A stretch of 64,000 nt of DNA from Amblyomma americanum (lineage: Eukaryota; Arthropoda; Arachnida; Ixodida; Ixodidae), in assembly GCF_052857255.1 (NCBI RefSeq), contig NW_027526485.1, positions 1 to 64,000 of the forward strand, read 5' to 3'. The notes below the pieces were generated by a model. That model was given only the letters and a program-made list of their open reading frames with translations, had not been told where the DNA came from and made no database searches. Positions 10,820 to 21,312 of this stretch are shown piece by piece. How positions within the stretch are numbered: the stretch's first letter is position 1; every line of letters starts with the position of its first letter. A program made the translations under genes and the position numbers.

Positions 10820-11105
10820 AAACGAAGAATTAACAATTCCGTTCTGCCGTCGTGGAAAACAACCGCATTCAAGAAGTTCGTGCTTTCGCATTTCTTCCCG
10901 TAAGAAAACTTAAGTCCCTTGGTAATTATTGACCATTGACTACGGATATCGTGACGGCATATAGAACAAACATGGTGACACGAGATGGGAACAGGAAGCA
11001 GAGTTCTTAAACCTGCGGCAATTATTTTAGCCAGTAACTTGTAATATGAAGTTAACAAAGTGACGGAATGCCAGTCTTGAGAGCAAGACGGGGAATGACT
11101 ATTTT
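10820..11105 (-). pseudogene. L1/Tx1-like reverse transcriptase scrap (antisense)
   Basis: The minus strand encodes WHSVTLLTSYYKLLAKIIAA followed by GLRTLLPVPISCHHV. This matches the RT block of the plus-strand element at 51.8 kb (YRPITLTNVDYRILMKVLAK, then LQYVIKDIVGPHQTCG). The segment after it no longer follows the family. It is a short orphan fragment. Confidence 0.5.
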
Positions 11106-11260
11106 TAGGGATCAGTAATAGGCTTGTTTTGCGCTCGTGTGTGTGTGTGCGTGTTTCTCCCTCCCGTCCTGTGTTATTCTGCGCAAAGTTTTTAAATATG
11201 TCGCTACGCCAACTGGCCCAACGTCCTACCCTAATAGGCTACCTAAAAGGCTAAAATGAA

Positions 11261-11592
11261 AATTGATTGTTGGGGAACGAAAATGGCGCATTATCTGTCT
11301 AATGTCGCTGGACATCTGAACTGCGCTGTAATGGAAGATAACTTCGGGAAGGAAATGGCGCAGTATCTGCCTGATGAGGAGAGAATGAAAGAAAGGAAAA
11401 ATTTGGTGCCGTATTGGAGAGCTCTGGAATTATTTCGTCCACCTGGGGATCTTTGACGTGCACTGACATCGCACAGTACACGGGCGCCTTAGCGTTTTGC
11501 CTCCCCAAAAACGCAGCCGCCACAGGCGTGTTCCAACCCGGGAACTCCGGATCAGTAGCCGAGCACCCTAATCACTGAGCCACCGCGGCGGG
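11261..11592 (-). mobile_element. tRNA-derived SINE, minus strand
   Basis: Read on the minus strand it begins at 11592 with CCCGCCGCGGTGGCTCAGTG (tRNA-like head with A-box). It has a mutated B-box (GGTTGGAACAC instead of GGTTCGAACCC) and a body containing the GTGCACGTCAAAGATCCCC-type segment, and it ends near the GCGCCATTTTCG tail. The body is the same as in the copy at 15905-16211. It lies in a dense transposon graveyard. Confidence 0.85.
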
Positions 11593-11668
11593 TCTGTAAG
11601 AGACGAGATTTTTTAATTTCAGTTTTCAAACGCAAAACGCGGCCGTGTGCTGTGGCGGTGGCGAAAGA

Positions 11669-11709
11669 CACGCGCAGAGGGCACGCGCAGAGAGGCACGC
11701 GCAGAGAGG
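11669..11709. repeat. Short tandem repeat, CACGCGCAGAGAGG-type unit, three copies
   Basis: Three successive copies of a 14-16-base unit containing CACGCGCAGAG lie here. I see no function. Confidence 0.7.
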
Positions 11710-11763
11710 TATGATTGGACTCACTACTAAGAGGCCGTCCCTAACAAATACTAGGTGGGGCCC

Positions 11764-11890
11764 CTAGCACGGGACCCCAGTGGCGTCGGCCACGAGCCGC
11801 GCGCGCTCAACAAGGGTATTTTGAGCCTGTAGGTCAGAGCAGCCGAGCAGGGCCGCCTCCCAGTCCTCCCGGGTGGAGTTGGTGTGAGGG
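11764..11890 (-). pseudogene. I-group ORF2 extreme C-terminus (antisense scrap)
   Basis: The minus strand reads STREDWEAALLGCSDL, then QAQNTLVERARLVADATG before a stop at 11764. This resembles the last ORF2 segment of the I-group fragment at 59.6-59.75 kb (SSWEDWEVLLMSADPTSQLA). Only this 3' tail is recognisable. Confidence 0.45.
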
Positions 11891-12297
11891 AGATAACAGG
11901 GTTGAAGGGGAGGCAGACACCATCTGAGAGATGTCCAAAGACTTCACCGCACAGTGCGGACAGCTGCCGGAGAAAGCAGACCTGCCGGATGTCAGTGTAA
12001 CGAGACAATTCAAGGGGGCACTTTGTTGACCTAAATAGCGGTAAGGCAAAAGCCTTTATCGAGCTGTGGCTGCTTGGTCGCTGCTGTTCCTTAGCGCGCG
12101 CGCTTGGTTGCTGGAGACACAAGAGAGCGTTTAAACGGCATCCTTCCTTATCGGCGTTCGGGAGGCGTCCGGTAAACTGCCTGGGGAGCGCTCCTCTAGA
12201 ACGACTGTGGCGCTACTCAGTGACGTCACACGCATGCGCAGTAGGCTAAAGCACAGATGCGTTACTCTGCTTAGGTGTAAGAATGCGAAAGCATGTA

Positions 12298-12400
12298 TCT
12301 TGAGGAAAGGAAAGGTTGTTTAGGGAAGGAAAGGACGCCGTAAATCTCAGATTTCGACATCTCAGTGGACACCTCAACCGTGCCTTATACCACGCAACTG
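12298..12400 (-). mobile_element. SINE tail fragment, minus strand
   Basis: The stretch GGAAAGGAAAGG...TCTCAGTGGACACCTCAACC matches the 3' half of the SINE family (compare 15920-15980). The tRNA-like head is absent. Confidence 0.55.
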
Positions 12401-12449
12401 AAGGTGTATATAATTCAATAAAGGCCGAGTTTGGGCGAGTTGGTTTACC

Positions 12450-12527
12450 ATGCTGAACGTAAAAGCGCAAAAAACAAGGAAGTAGAATAAGACACGTCCT
12501 TGTTTTTTGCGCTTTTACGTTCAGCAT
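12450..12527. repeat. Perfect 31-bp inverted repeat (foldback hairpin), copy 2
   Basis: 12450-12480 and 12497-12527 are exact reverse complements over 31 bases around a 16-base loop. The lead-in GGGCGAGTTGGTTTACC is close to the GGGCTAGTTGGTT lead-ins of the other two members, but the arm sequence is different. The family seems to share its entry sequence rather than its stem. Confidence 0.85.
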
Positions 12528-12650
12528 AAAGGTGCATATATCATTGGTCCAAACCACTGTCGCAAGCTAGCCCGGAACTTGGCTAAAACATGCAGACTAT
12601 CATGATGATGATAATATCCAAAGAGATATTCTAAGACACTACTCGGATAC

Positions 12651-12935
12651 CTGCCGCGGAGGCTCAGAGGTTAGAGCGCTCGGCTACTGATCAGGACTAC
12701 CCGGGTTCGAACCCGACCGCTGCGGCCGCGTTTCGATGGAGGCGAAACGCAAAGGCGCCCCTGTGATCGAAATTGGTCGAAGATGGTCGAAATTATTCCG
12801 GAGCCCTCCACTACGGCACCTCATTCTCCCTTTCACTCCCTCCTTTATCCATTTCCTTGCGCAGAGGTTCAGGTGCCCGCCGATATGAGAGACAGATACT
12901 GCGCCATTTCCTTTCCACAAACACCAATTTCCATT
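12651..12935 (+). mobile_element. tRNA-derived SINE, plus strand
   Basis: It starts with CTGCCGCGGAGGCTCAGAGG, carries an intact B-box GGTTCGAACCC at about 12701-12711, and ends in the GCGCCATTTCCTTTCCACA tail. Part of the usual middle (GTGCACGTTAAAGATCCC) is replaced or deleted around 12750-12790. Confidence 0.85.
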
Positions 12936-13269
12936 TCACTCAGAATGCAGTAGTACGAATGGTTGCTCAAGATTTTGGTGAATGCATTCAGGAATAATGC
13001 CACGACATTGAGGTAACCAGTGCCGACATCGCTGGGACTTCGTATGCACTTCCGATATCTGTTGCTCAAGCCAGCGTCGGCGCTGAGGGAGACGCGGTTA
13101 TGCGCCGTGCCTCTGTTTCCATCATTCAACTTTTCATAAAGATTTCTTTATCGAGTTAATTTATTCATCGGTGTGACACGATTTGAGACCGGGCATGACC
13201 TGAGACCGGACAAGGTCATGGCCGCCACTATCAGCCATTAAATGCTTTCGCCCTAATAGTGCAATTGGT

Positions 13270-13440
13270 TGCGGACTTGCATATTTCAGTTTTTGCGGCA
13301 TCTTACTCTCTGGTTTTTTTTTCGCAGCATTTTAAAGAAAAGCTTGAAAAATATGAAGGAAGTGTCATGTTGTTTACGTTGGAGTATTGTAGCCTGCGCA
13401 ACTGACTTTTTAGCCGAACTAGGCAGGTGCGCTAAGCGCA
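13270..13440 (+). repeat. Dispersed repeat, first of two copies
   Basis: The segment from TGCGGCATCTTACTCTC through ATATGAAGGAAGTGTC to GTAGCCTGCGCAAC recurs in diverged form at 41510-41640, as GGCGGCAACATACTTTC, ATATGAAGGAAATCTC and GCAGCCTGCGCAACC in the same order. The two copies define an unnamed interspersed repeat about 150 bp long. Confidence 0.6.
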
Positions 13441-14389
13441 TTGATGTGGGCCGCCGCCACCGACGTCGAAGATTGCGCAGTGGTGCACACAAAAAAAAAC
13501 AAGAAATTACTACGCCTGCCTTGACAACTTCAGCTCACCCACTCAGCTTCTTTCTTTTTGTATATGTGATGACTAAACAAAATCGACGTTTAGGCTGGCT
13601 TTATGTTGCCTTGAAGAATTTCATGCTGGACTTCATGCTGGATTTTCAGAGAATTTTTCAGAGGATTTTCAGAGGACTTTCAGAAATAGTGCAATTAAGA
13701 AAAGCACACATGCAGCGTCACCTTTCGGTTCACGCGGACTTTACTAGGTGGCGACACATGAAACTCAAAGTGGCATGGGCGTAACCTAGCAGTCCCAGGA
13801 GTGTGGCGCATTCGAGCCGTGCGCATTAGCACTAGTGCCCACCCACTCCAAAGCATTTACGCACTCTAGCGGCTTGTAAGCGTCGTGAAGTGCTCATTTC
13901 ACGTGAAGGACCAGGCGAGATCAGACTACCTAGGAGGAAATTCTGAGGACACCACGTGTAAGTACTGCAGCTCTTCCCAGCTCATCTGCTTCGCGTCCTT
14001 TCAGTTCCACTTACAGCCGAGCACCTTCGAATTGCTCCGTATTCGTTTACCAAGAATTTTAATCCACAGTTACGACTTGCGTGCAACAGCTCCCGCTGAC
14101 ACAGGTTGCACAAAACAGTAGAAGTCTCCTGACACATGCGGCCGTTTTGATTTTCTGACTCGCGTTTAGACTATTTTACCGTCAACCTGTTGCATGCAAG
14201 CAGATTCCTAGGAGTCCATGATATGAACCTGCGGCAGCAAGTGAAAGAAAAAAGTCAACGCTATTTCGCGTGGACACGCAATAATTAGAAAGTTGAATGT
14301 CTCCGTCTACCAACGTCATAACAACTAAAAGCTAACCCGCTATTGTGAAGCTCGTAACTCGCATTAGGACACATAAACAATATCCCATC
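13441..14389. other. Unassigned sequence upstream of I-group element A
   Basis: No domain is recognised. A short near-duplicate motif (TGCTGGACTTCATGCTGGATTT, then TTTTCAGAG repeated) lies at 13620-13680. The frame at 13269-13784 is open but resembles nothing known. Confidence 0.4.
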
Positions 14390-14649
14390 TGCATTATTTT
14401 ACCTTGGGAACGCCCGCGTCCGGCGGAGCGAGCGGACGCATCGCGCCTGGGCTCCGTGTTTTTCTTGCGTGAGCCGGAGGGTCGGCGTTCCTGGCTTGGT
14501 GTGCAGAGGTGTGTGCGTATGGGCTCCGGCCATTTTTCTGATTTTCACCAACTTTTTATATTCCGCTGAATTTTATTGTGTCTCCCGAAGTTCAAGAAAG
14601 TGCCCGGCACCTTCCCAGCCCATTTTCGACTCCGGCACTCTGTTTCTGT

Positions 14650-16975
14650 GGCGCACATGGACGCTTGTTTCCACCGAGCCCAAGGCAAGCCTCTCTAAGC
14701 CTACCGCCGCTGGCGATAGGCTCCGCTTCGCATCCGGGCCCACTGCTTCTCCAAACGTGGACGTCGTCACCGTGAAGGGGAGGATCTAGCTCCTGAACAG
14801 TATATACCCACAAACTGGACCTACGTAGACCACTGATATGAACGAGGCTTCGCCACTCCATCATCTTCAAAACGCACTCCCAAGACACCGCTGACGGCGT
14901 CACCTTCCGCGTCCGCACAGCATTCCGCGTCCCAACAGCCATCTCCCTCCTCAACACGTAAGCTGCCTCGCCACGCTGCGTCACTGCCACGTCTTCCTCT
15001 TGAAGACTTTTAAGTCATCATTCGTCCTCGCGCGGGGGTCAGTCTGCGTGCCTGGGACAGAACTGTCTTCGCAGAGCGATCATCTCAAGCCTTCATTTGA
15101 CCTAATCCGACACTGCAGACGACAGCCATCGGGTGAATTTCGTTCACAACACCCTCACCTTTAGCACCCCGAACCGGGACCGCGCCATCACTTATGCGAA
15201 GCTCCAACCAATCAACCTGCGTTCGACAAGCTACACTGTTGCCGCCTCTTTTGCCCCACCAGGCGCATACGCCCGAGGTATCATTCACCATCAATACGTG
15301 GATCAGACACAGAAGGAAATCATAGACTACTGATGCCCCAAAATCGAGAACACTGGATTCTCTCCGCCCGCCGTTTAGGCAAGACCGAATCTATTCTCAT
15401 CACTTTCGCAGGGATCAAGTTCCCCCGCCATATCTCCTACGCCAGCAGTGCTGTGCACCGCTACATCTTCAACAACAAAGTGGAAGCCTGCCTTAACTGT
15501 CGAAAAACGGGACACCGAGACGACGCTTGCCCGTCTCCTATGCACTCCAAGTCTCCTCACTGCGGAGCTCGCGACCATGACGAGGCCCATAAATGCAACC
15601 CCCTTTTTTAGTTTGTTCTGTGCCTCACCAGACTGCTTCCTCCAAGTGCAAACGCCGCTACAATGTGTCTGCTGTCGTACTGCAACGCCAGCTACACGCT
15701 GCGAACTAAGACAGTGCCCCCACCTCCCGTCGTTCCCGATCCCGGACACGACGCTAAGGGGCGGGGAACACCTAATCCGGCGAGCACAGCTGGCAGCGGC
15801 ATCAAGCGGAGCCCTGGATTAGGGGCAGACGACCATTGCTAAGAAGACGGACGACACACCTGACTCCGCCAAATTGCTCACCTACTCTCTAGAGCTATAT
15901 AATTATAATTGGTTTTTTGGGGAAAGGAAATGGCGCAGTATCTGTCTCATATATCGTTGGACACCTGAACCGCGCCGTAAGGGAAGGGATAAGGGAGGGA
16001 GTGAAAGAAGAAATGAAGAAAGGGGTGCCGTAGTGGAGGGCTCCGGAATAATTTCGACCACCTGGGGATCTTTAACGTGCACTGACATCGCACAGCGCAC
16101 GGGCGCCTTAGCGTTTTTCCTCCATAAAAACGCAGCCGCCGCGGTCGGGTTCGAACCCGGGAACTCCGGATCAGTAGTCGAGCGCCCTAACCACTGAGCC
16201 ACCGCGGCGGGTAATCTCTCTCTAGAGCTCAATAAACGTTTTCCTTCCTTCTTTCCTTCCTTCCATCCTTCCTTCGGCCAAAATGGATTCCGACCACTCC
16301 TCCTCCTCTTACCGGCGCTCCAGCCGGAATCCCTCCAGGTCCTTCCCACCCCTGGACTCCAGGTTGTCTCTCACCGAGAGTTCTTCACGAAAATTCAGGT
16401 GAGCCGGGCAGTCGCGGCTGCTCACTCTCAGCAGTCTCAGTCTCGCGATTCAGAACAGCATACCCTCCGCGACAAGATAACACCGTTAAAGCTGGCAACC
16501 ATAGACGACAACAAGAGAACGCTTCTTTAAAGCGTCCACTGTTTGGATCCGATCCACCATCTCAAATAAATTCTACTCTACCCGTTCGACCTGTTTCCAC
16601 CACCTCGCCTCAGGCGCCCACATCTACTCCCTCGCAACCCAAAGATACTACCTCGAGTCCTCCCTCTAAGCGGAAAGCTATCTGCCGCTCAGAAAGATAC
16701 GTTAATTTTGATGACCTCGAGGAATGTGGGGCTCGTCTAGAACACAAATTAGGGGCTAAAATTGATCCTCAGCTCGTAGCGAAATGTGCTGAGTTCTCCC
16801 GATAAATCCAACAGCAAATGCACCAGTTCCACCAACAAATGCAGCAGCAAATCGAAAATCGAATTAACACCCTCATGCAGCAACTCCAAACACGTGTCAC
16901 AGGTCTTGAAGCTAGGGTAGACGCACCGGCCGCCCTCCCCACTATGCGAGTTAAACCATACGATTCTAGTCTCGC
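14650..16975 (+). pseudogene. I-group ORF1 (Gag-like nucleic-acid binding protein), broken
   Basis: In successive frames the region reads LPLEDF, VIIRPRAGVSLRAWDRTVFA, SYTVAASFAPPGAYARGIIH and HWILSARRLGKTESILITFA. It then reads IFNNKVEACLNCRKTGHRDD-AC, a CCHC knuckle (C-x2-C-x4-H-x4-C) at about 15487-15530, followed by a second degenerate knuckle (HCGARDHDEAHKC). After the SINE the C-terminal part is proline/serine-rich (TSPQAPTSTPSQPKDTTSSP) and ends in a glutamine-rich coiled-coil-like stretch near 16810-16910. This protein normally coats the element's RNA. There are several frameshifts and stops. Confidence 0.75.
15905..16211 (-). mobile_element. tRNA-derived SINE, minus strand, with target-site duplication
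   Basis: A full-length copy read on the minus strand, from CCCGCCGCGGTGGCTCAGTG at 16211, through the intact B-box, to GCGCCATTTCCTTTCCCC and an AATTATAATT tail. The 12-base direct repeat CTCTCTAGAGCT flanks it at 15885-15896 and 16218-16229, which is the expected duplication for L1-type target-primed insertion. It interrupts ORF1 of I-group element A. Confidence 0.92.
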
Positions 16976-18873
16976 TAACCTTTTCCTATTAATCTTGGTC
17001 ACCGTACCTACGAGTATATACGCACCTTCCTCTCTCGTTGTAAAGCTGAAATTAGCTTTGGCTCTCTTCCCTCTTACCATATAGCCTTCGTTAGCAATGA
17101 CACCCCCGAAGGATCCGTTCTCTCCCCCTTTCTTTTCAATGTCGCCTTGCTCATGCTACCTTCAACATTAGACGCTATCCCCCTGCTATCCCACACCTTA
17201 TACGCAGAAGATATCACCCTCTGGGTTTCAACAGGCAACGATGCTGAGGTTGAATCCCCACTTCAACAAGCGGTGGATGTCATTGAGCGCCACGTAGCCG
17301 GAGCCGAACTCTCTTGCTCACCACAGCAGTCCGAGCTGCTCTTTCGAGGTCAACCCGGCATCCACGGCCATCCTCCCATCTGCATTACTGCTAGTGGCCA
17401 GCCCATACGCGAAGTATCCGCCATTAGGTTATTGGGGCTTCTCATCCAGAGCAATCAGAAAAACCCCGACATTCTGGCTAAACTCATAGCCTCTGTCTCG
17501 CAGACCATTCTTCTAATTCGTCGCATTGCTAATAAACATAAAGGCATGCGAGAGATGGACTTACGATGTTTTGTTCAGGCGTTTGTTATCAGTCGCCTGG
17601 CATATACCGTCCCTTACCTCTACCTTAGCTGCCAGGAACGAAACCGCGTTGACTGCCTTATTAGACAGAAGTACTTTGATTTGGGCTAGTTGGTTCATAT
17701 CTTGAAAGAAGTTAGGACGGCGCTAAAACGACAAAGACAAAGAGGCACGAACACAACAGGACGGGCGCCATACAAGGCATACAAGGCTGCTCTCCATCTC
17801 CTCCACCGGACCCTCACGTATAAACTAGTGTCATTAGGGGTCTACAACACTGTTACAGAGCTCTCGAAAGCTCATCTCACCTCTCACTAGGAGCGTCTCA
17901 ACCACATCTCCACGGGACGTCACATACTCGACAAGCTTGGAATAAGCTTGGAAACGACCTTCGCCGACAAGGCCCAGCTTTCGTCCCATATCCGCAGCAA
18001 CCTTATCGTTACACCTCTACCGAGAAACATGCACCCAGGGTATCATGCCGTTCGCCGCAAGGACAGGGCGAAGTCTCTGCATAAAGAGTATTTAACAGAT
18101 CAGACAGCGGTCTACGTCGACGCTGTCGAATACTCCGATCGCGATGTTTTTTTGCTCGCGCTTGTAAACTACTGTGGACGGCCTTTGGTTGCGTGCTCCA
18201 TTCCGTTTAGATCATCTGAAGAATCCGAGGAGGCGGCCATAGCCATGGCGATGGTCTCCACTTCTGCAGGAATTATCTTCAGCGACTCTAAATATGCGAT
18301 TCGCAATTTCACCAAAGGTCGGGTCTCCCCCACCACCCTATCTCTCCTCTGCTCCACCAAGGACCAAATCCGCCCGATCCATTTGATCTGGGTAACTGAG
18401 CTCTCATCCCAGACAGGGAACAAGGTGGCCCGAAATCATGTCCGTGGATTCGTCGACCGCGATGTGGTGTCGCCCGTCCTGCGTGCGGCGAGAGATCGTA
18501 TGGTTACATTTCATGACATGACCATGCACTACCGCTTAGGTAGACTTCTATATGCCCCCGCACATATTTCTCTAATCAAGCCCCAAGAGGTTGCGTGGAG
18601 GCAACTCCAACCGAACTCCTTCCCCAGCCCCCCGCGATATATGCCCGCATATACCCTGGACTCTACTCTCCCTCCTGTCAACTATGTAGCCAACATGCCA
18701 CTCTATTCCACATACTCTGGGCTTGCCTTCAGGTCTCCCCTCCGCGAGGTTTTCAGCTCTCGAATCTAGACCAGCGGGAGGCCGCATTGCTCAGTTCCTA
18801 CTCGGACACATATATCCGGGTTGTCACAAGAGCCCTAGAAGTCGCCGAACGCCACGGACTCATGGCCACTTAG
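16976..18873 (+). pseudogene. I-group ORF2 remnant: RT palm/thumb, RNase H and zinc tail
   Basis: The sequence joins at YEYIRTFLSRCKAEISF and continues through an EGSVLSPFLFNVALL block, then LYAEDITLW at about 17185, a YAED form of the catalytic YADD. The thumb runs to 17667, where a foldback arm interrupts it, and resumes at YKAALHLLHRTL. RNase H spans about 18108-18470: AVYVDAVEYS gives the first Asp, SEEAAIAMAM the Glu and IFSDSKYAI the second Asp. The final H/D region (WVTELSSQTGNKVAR) has lost its usual HSGxxGNExAD form. A C-x2-C-x4-H-x4-C-like tail (CQLCSQHATLFHILWAC) precedes the end. The YADD change and lost endonuclease make it inactive. Confidence 0.8.
17668..17780 (+). repeat. Half of a foldback element inserted in ORF2 of element A
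   Basis: A GGGCTAGTTGGTTCAT lead-in followed by ATCTTGAAAGAAG and an arm ending near GGACGGGCGCC interrupts the RT thumb between a DCLIRQ-like segment and YKAALHLL. The complementary arm is absent. Compared with the hairpin at 475-588, this looks like the lead-in plus left arm, cut near the loop. Its edges are inferred from where the ORF2 similarity stops and resumes. Confidence 0.6.
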
Positions 18874-19019
18874 TGAGGCTATAACTCCAAACCAACTGCT
18901 ACCTTGGTGGATTAAAATAAAGTTTATCCTCCTTTTCCTCCTCCTGTATCGTGCGCAACTCTGGCCGAGACTGCGCAGTTTCACGTAATTCCTGGAGAGC
19001 CATGCTGCGCATGCGCGAG

Positions 19020-19195
19020 GAGCCCTCCACTACGGCGCCTCTTTCTTCCGGAGTCCTTCCTTTATCTCTTTCTTTTCTTTATTAAAGTTTACCTCCTCCT
19101 TCTCCTTCTCCTCCTCCCTTATGGCGCGCTTCAGGTGTCCGCCGACATGTGAGAGAGGTACTGCGCCATTTCCTTTCCTGAAAACCAATTTAAGT
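19020..19195 (+). mobile_element. SINE 3' fragment, plus strand
   Basis: AGCCCTCCACTACGGCGCC and the GCGCCATTTCCTTTCC tail mark the 3' half of the SINE family. Between them lies a CTCCTTCTC-rich insertion. The tRNA-like head is missing. Confidence 0.7.
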
Positions 19196-19257
19196 TTTTT
19201 TATTTATTTAATATAAACCTTAATTTCATTGTTTTTATTTTATTTAATTTAATTTAA

Positions 19258-19556
19258 CGATGGATCAGTGGCCAGGGCGCTCGGCTACTCACCTGGAGTT
19301 CCCGGGTTCGAACCCGACCGCGGCGGCTGCGTTTTTATAGAAGCAAAACGCTAAGGCGCCGTGTCCTGTGCGAGATGTCAGTGCACGTTAATGATCCTCA
19401 GGTGGTCGAAATTATTCCGGAGCCCTCCACTACGGCACCTATTTCTTCCTTTCTTCTTTCACTCTCTCCTTTATCGCTCCCCTTACGGCGTGGTTCAGGT
19501 GCCCAACGATATATCAGACAGATGCTGCGCCGTTTCCTTTCCACCACAACCAATTA
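19258..19556 (+). mobile_element. tRNA-derived SINE, plus strand
   Basis: The head is slightly decayed (GGATCAGTGGCCAGGGCGC); the B-box GGTTCGAACCC is intact at about 19305-19315. The body holds GTGCACGTTAATGATCCTC and AGCCCTCCACTACGGCACC and ends CGCCGTTTCCTTTCC. It is followed by 90 unassigned bases and then the 3' end of I-group element B. Confidence 0.88.
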
Positions 19557-19644
19557 TTGCGGCCACGGTCCGCGGTGTGGGTCTCCACGGCAGGCGTCGC
19601 ATGGATCACACCTACCGTTCCGCTGAACGCACGAAAGTGCACCG

Positions 19645-19844
19645 GCGTGGTGGTGGTGGTGGTAGTGGTTTTATTAAAAATAATAGCAAAAAGGAAGGAA
19701 AACATTTTTGCTAGCCCCGGCATCTGCCATCGATACTGAAGCACCTGAGCTGGGGCAGCGGAAATAAACGATAGCAGGCAGAATGGAGAAATGAAATAAA
19801 ACAGGTGAGGGGAGAGGAAGAGAGGTTAGGGGGAGAAGTAATAT
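19645..19844 (-). other. Distal part of element B's 3' UTR and its tail
   Basis: This minus-strand segment matches 34097-34287 of copy B' nearly base for base, including TCCATTCTGCCTGCTGTC-like and GATGGCAGATGCCGGGGCTA stretches. It ends in an ACCACC repeat, the kind of simple 3' tail that I-group elements use in place of poly-A. It ends next to ATAT at 19841-19844, the target duplication of the Gypsy insertion. Confidence 0.85.
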
Positions 19845-20215
19845 TGCCGCGAATATTTGCAGTGTGTTCGTTTTTCAAATCTGCCGCCACATCACTTTAT
19901 CGCTTTGTTTGCGACGCATGACGCGACTAGATTTATCTCGATTGATCGCAGCCAGGCAGAGCTGATTCTACGTTGTTCCGGAATGTTCTAGTAACTTTGC
20001 GCTCTTTATCTCGAAAGTTCGCTATCAGCTTTAAATTGAGCACGGCCGACAGCAGCCGGCATTCAGTTCGACGACCGCCGAGCACGCTTGTCGCTTCGCC
20101 GCCGCCGAGTGATTCAGTCCATTTTGGGTGCAAGTCGGCCCAATAAACAGTTCTTTTAGAAGACCCTTTCGTCCGTCTTCATCGCTGCTTCGACTGCCGT
20201 CACCACTACGTGACA
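19845..20215 (+). repeat. 5' LTR of the Gypsy element
   Basis: Starts TGCCGCGAATATTTGCAGTG and ends CACTACGTGACA. It contains an AATAAA polyadenylation signal within GCCCAATAAACAG at about 20140-20150, placing the R/U5 boundary shortly after it. It matches the 3' LTR except for about ten substitutions. Confidence 0.96.
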
Positions 20216-20217
20216 TT

Positions 20218-20235
20218 TGGCGGAGGTGCTGGATA
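20218..20235 (+). other. Primer-binding site of the Gypsy element
   Basis: Two bases after the LTR end the sequence TGGCGGAGGTGCTGGAT begins with TGG, complementary to a tRNA 3' CCA. I cannot name the priming tRNA from memory with confidence. Confidence 0.6.
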
Positions 20236-20406
20236 GCCTTCCATGTTCCGGACGCTCCCTTCTAGTCGTGAAGCCAGCCCTGAGCGCTTCGCACCCGAGG
20301 ACGAGCCAGCCGACGTCTCCAGGGAGAGGAGCCTGAGTTCGGAAAACTGCCGGACCGCACAAGACAGCGAAAATACGCGGCTACGAGCACCGCAACCTCG
20401 CCGAAA

Positions 20407-21312
20407 ATGTCGACACCGATCATACTGCAGCAGCCGCGGGTGCCGCCAACTTTCAATGGATCCCTAGGCGAAGACCCTGAAGAATGGTTGGATCAATTTG
20501 AGCGCGTGGCGTCATTCAACGGGTGGGATGATGCGGCAAAAATTGGACACCTGTTCTTCTCATTGGATGGCTCCGCACGCACGTGGTACAAAAACTACGA
20601 GTCGTCCCTTACGACATGGGTGTTATTCAAGAGAGAACTATTGAAGGTATTCACCAGTGTCGTGAGGAAAGAAAGAGCCGAACGACTCCTCGAGTCCAGG
20701 ATCCAGCTTCCGAATGAGCCCGTCCGCGGTTACGTCGAGGAGATGAAGCGCCTATTTCGCCGCGCCGACCCCGGGATGACCGAGGAAAAGAAAGTTCAGT
20801 TTTTAATGCGCGGCGTAAAAGAACAACTCTTTGCATGCCTCGTCCGCCACCCGCCAAAAACAGTCGAGGAATTCATGCAAGAAGCATGCACGATTGAGAA
20901 GACCCTCGACGTCCGAGCTCGGCAGTACAATCGTCCTTCCTCTGCCGGTGCAATCCTTTCGGACACGCCGGCCACCACCAGCGACAGCTTGCGGGAAGTT
21001 ATCCGCGAAATCGTCAGAGAGGAGCTACGCCGATTACTGCCATCCTCCCCACAGCGCACAAGCAGCGACTCTGATGGACGTGGTACGGGAAGAAGTGCAA
21101 CAAGCACTTGGCACCCGACGGCCACAGAACCCCGGGTCATGACCTACGCCGCTGCAGTAAGAACTGCCCAGCCCCAACGACAACCCCCACGTCCTCCCCG
21201 AGATGAGCCACTTGTACCACAACGCCGCCTCCCAGCCCCCGCCTGCCCAGCCTATGACCGACGCCCCAGGAAATGCGACGCCTGGAGGACTTCCGACAAC
21301 CGGCCGTTGTGA
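20407..21312 (+). pseudogene. Gypsy Gag, truncated by a stop at the zinc knuckle
   Basis: A 301-residue frame with a Retrotrans_gag-type core: EDPEEWLDQFERVASFNGW, FFSLDGSARTWYKNYESSL, then LESRIQLPNEPVRGYVEEMK and a KKVQFLMRGVKEQL helix. The C-terminal third is proline- and arginine-rich. The frame stops with TGA at 21310-21312, exactly where the first cysteine of the CCHC knuckle is expected: the bases after it encode FHCGEAGHI. A TGC-to-TGA change would explain it. A second lesion, a frameshift just after GEAGHI, disrupts the rest of the knuckle. Gag would package the element's RNA. Confidence 0.9.

Larger units (their letters stand above)
14390..18945 (+). mobile_element. I-group non-LTR retrotransposon A, internally deleted
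   Basis: A probable GC-rich 5' UTR (14400-14650) leads into an ORF1 with zinc knuckles (14650-16975), then ORF2 from the middle of the RT palm to RNase H and a terminal zinc motif (16976-18873), then a tail containing AATAAA-type ATTAAAATAAAG at about 18911-18925. The endonuclease and the first half of RT are missing at the ORF1/ORF2 junction near 16975. A SINE (15905-16211) and a half-hairpin (17668-17780) are inserted in it. Confidence 0.8.

Noticed and set aside
12651..12720. tRNA-like A-box and B-box sequences at this and other SINE heads
   Set aside because: They do not form complete tRNA cloverleaves, and all are followed by the same non-tRNA SINE body. They are SINE promoters, not tRNA genes.
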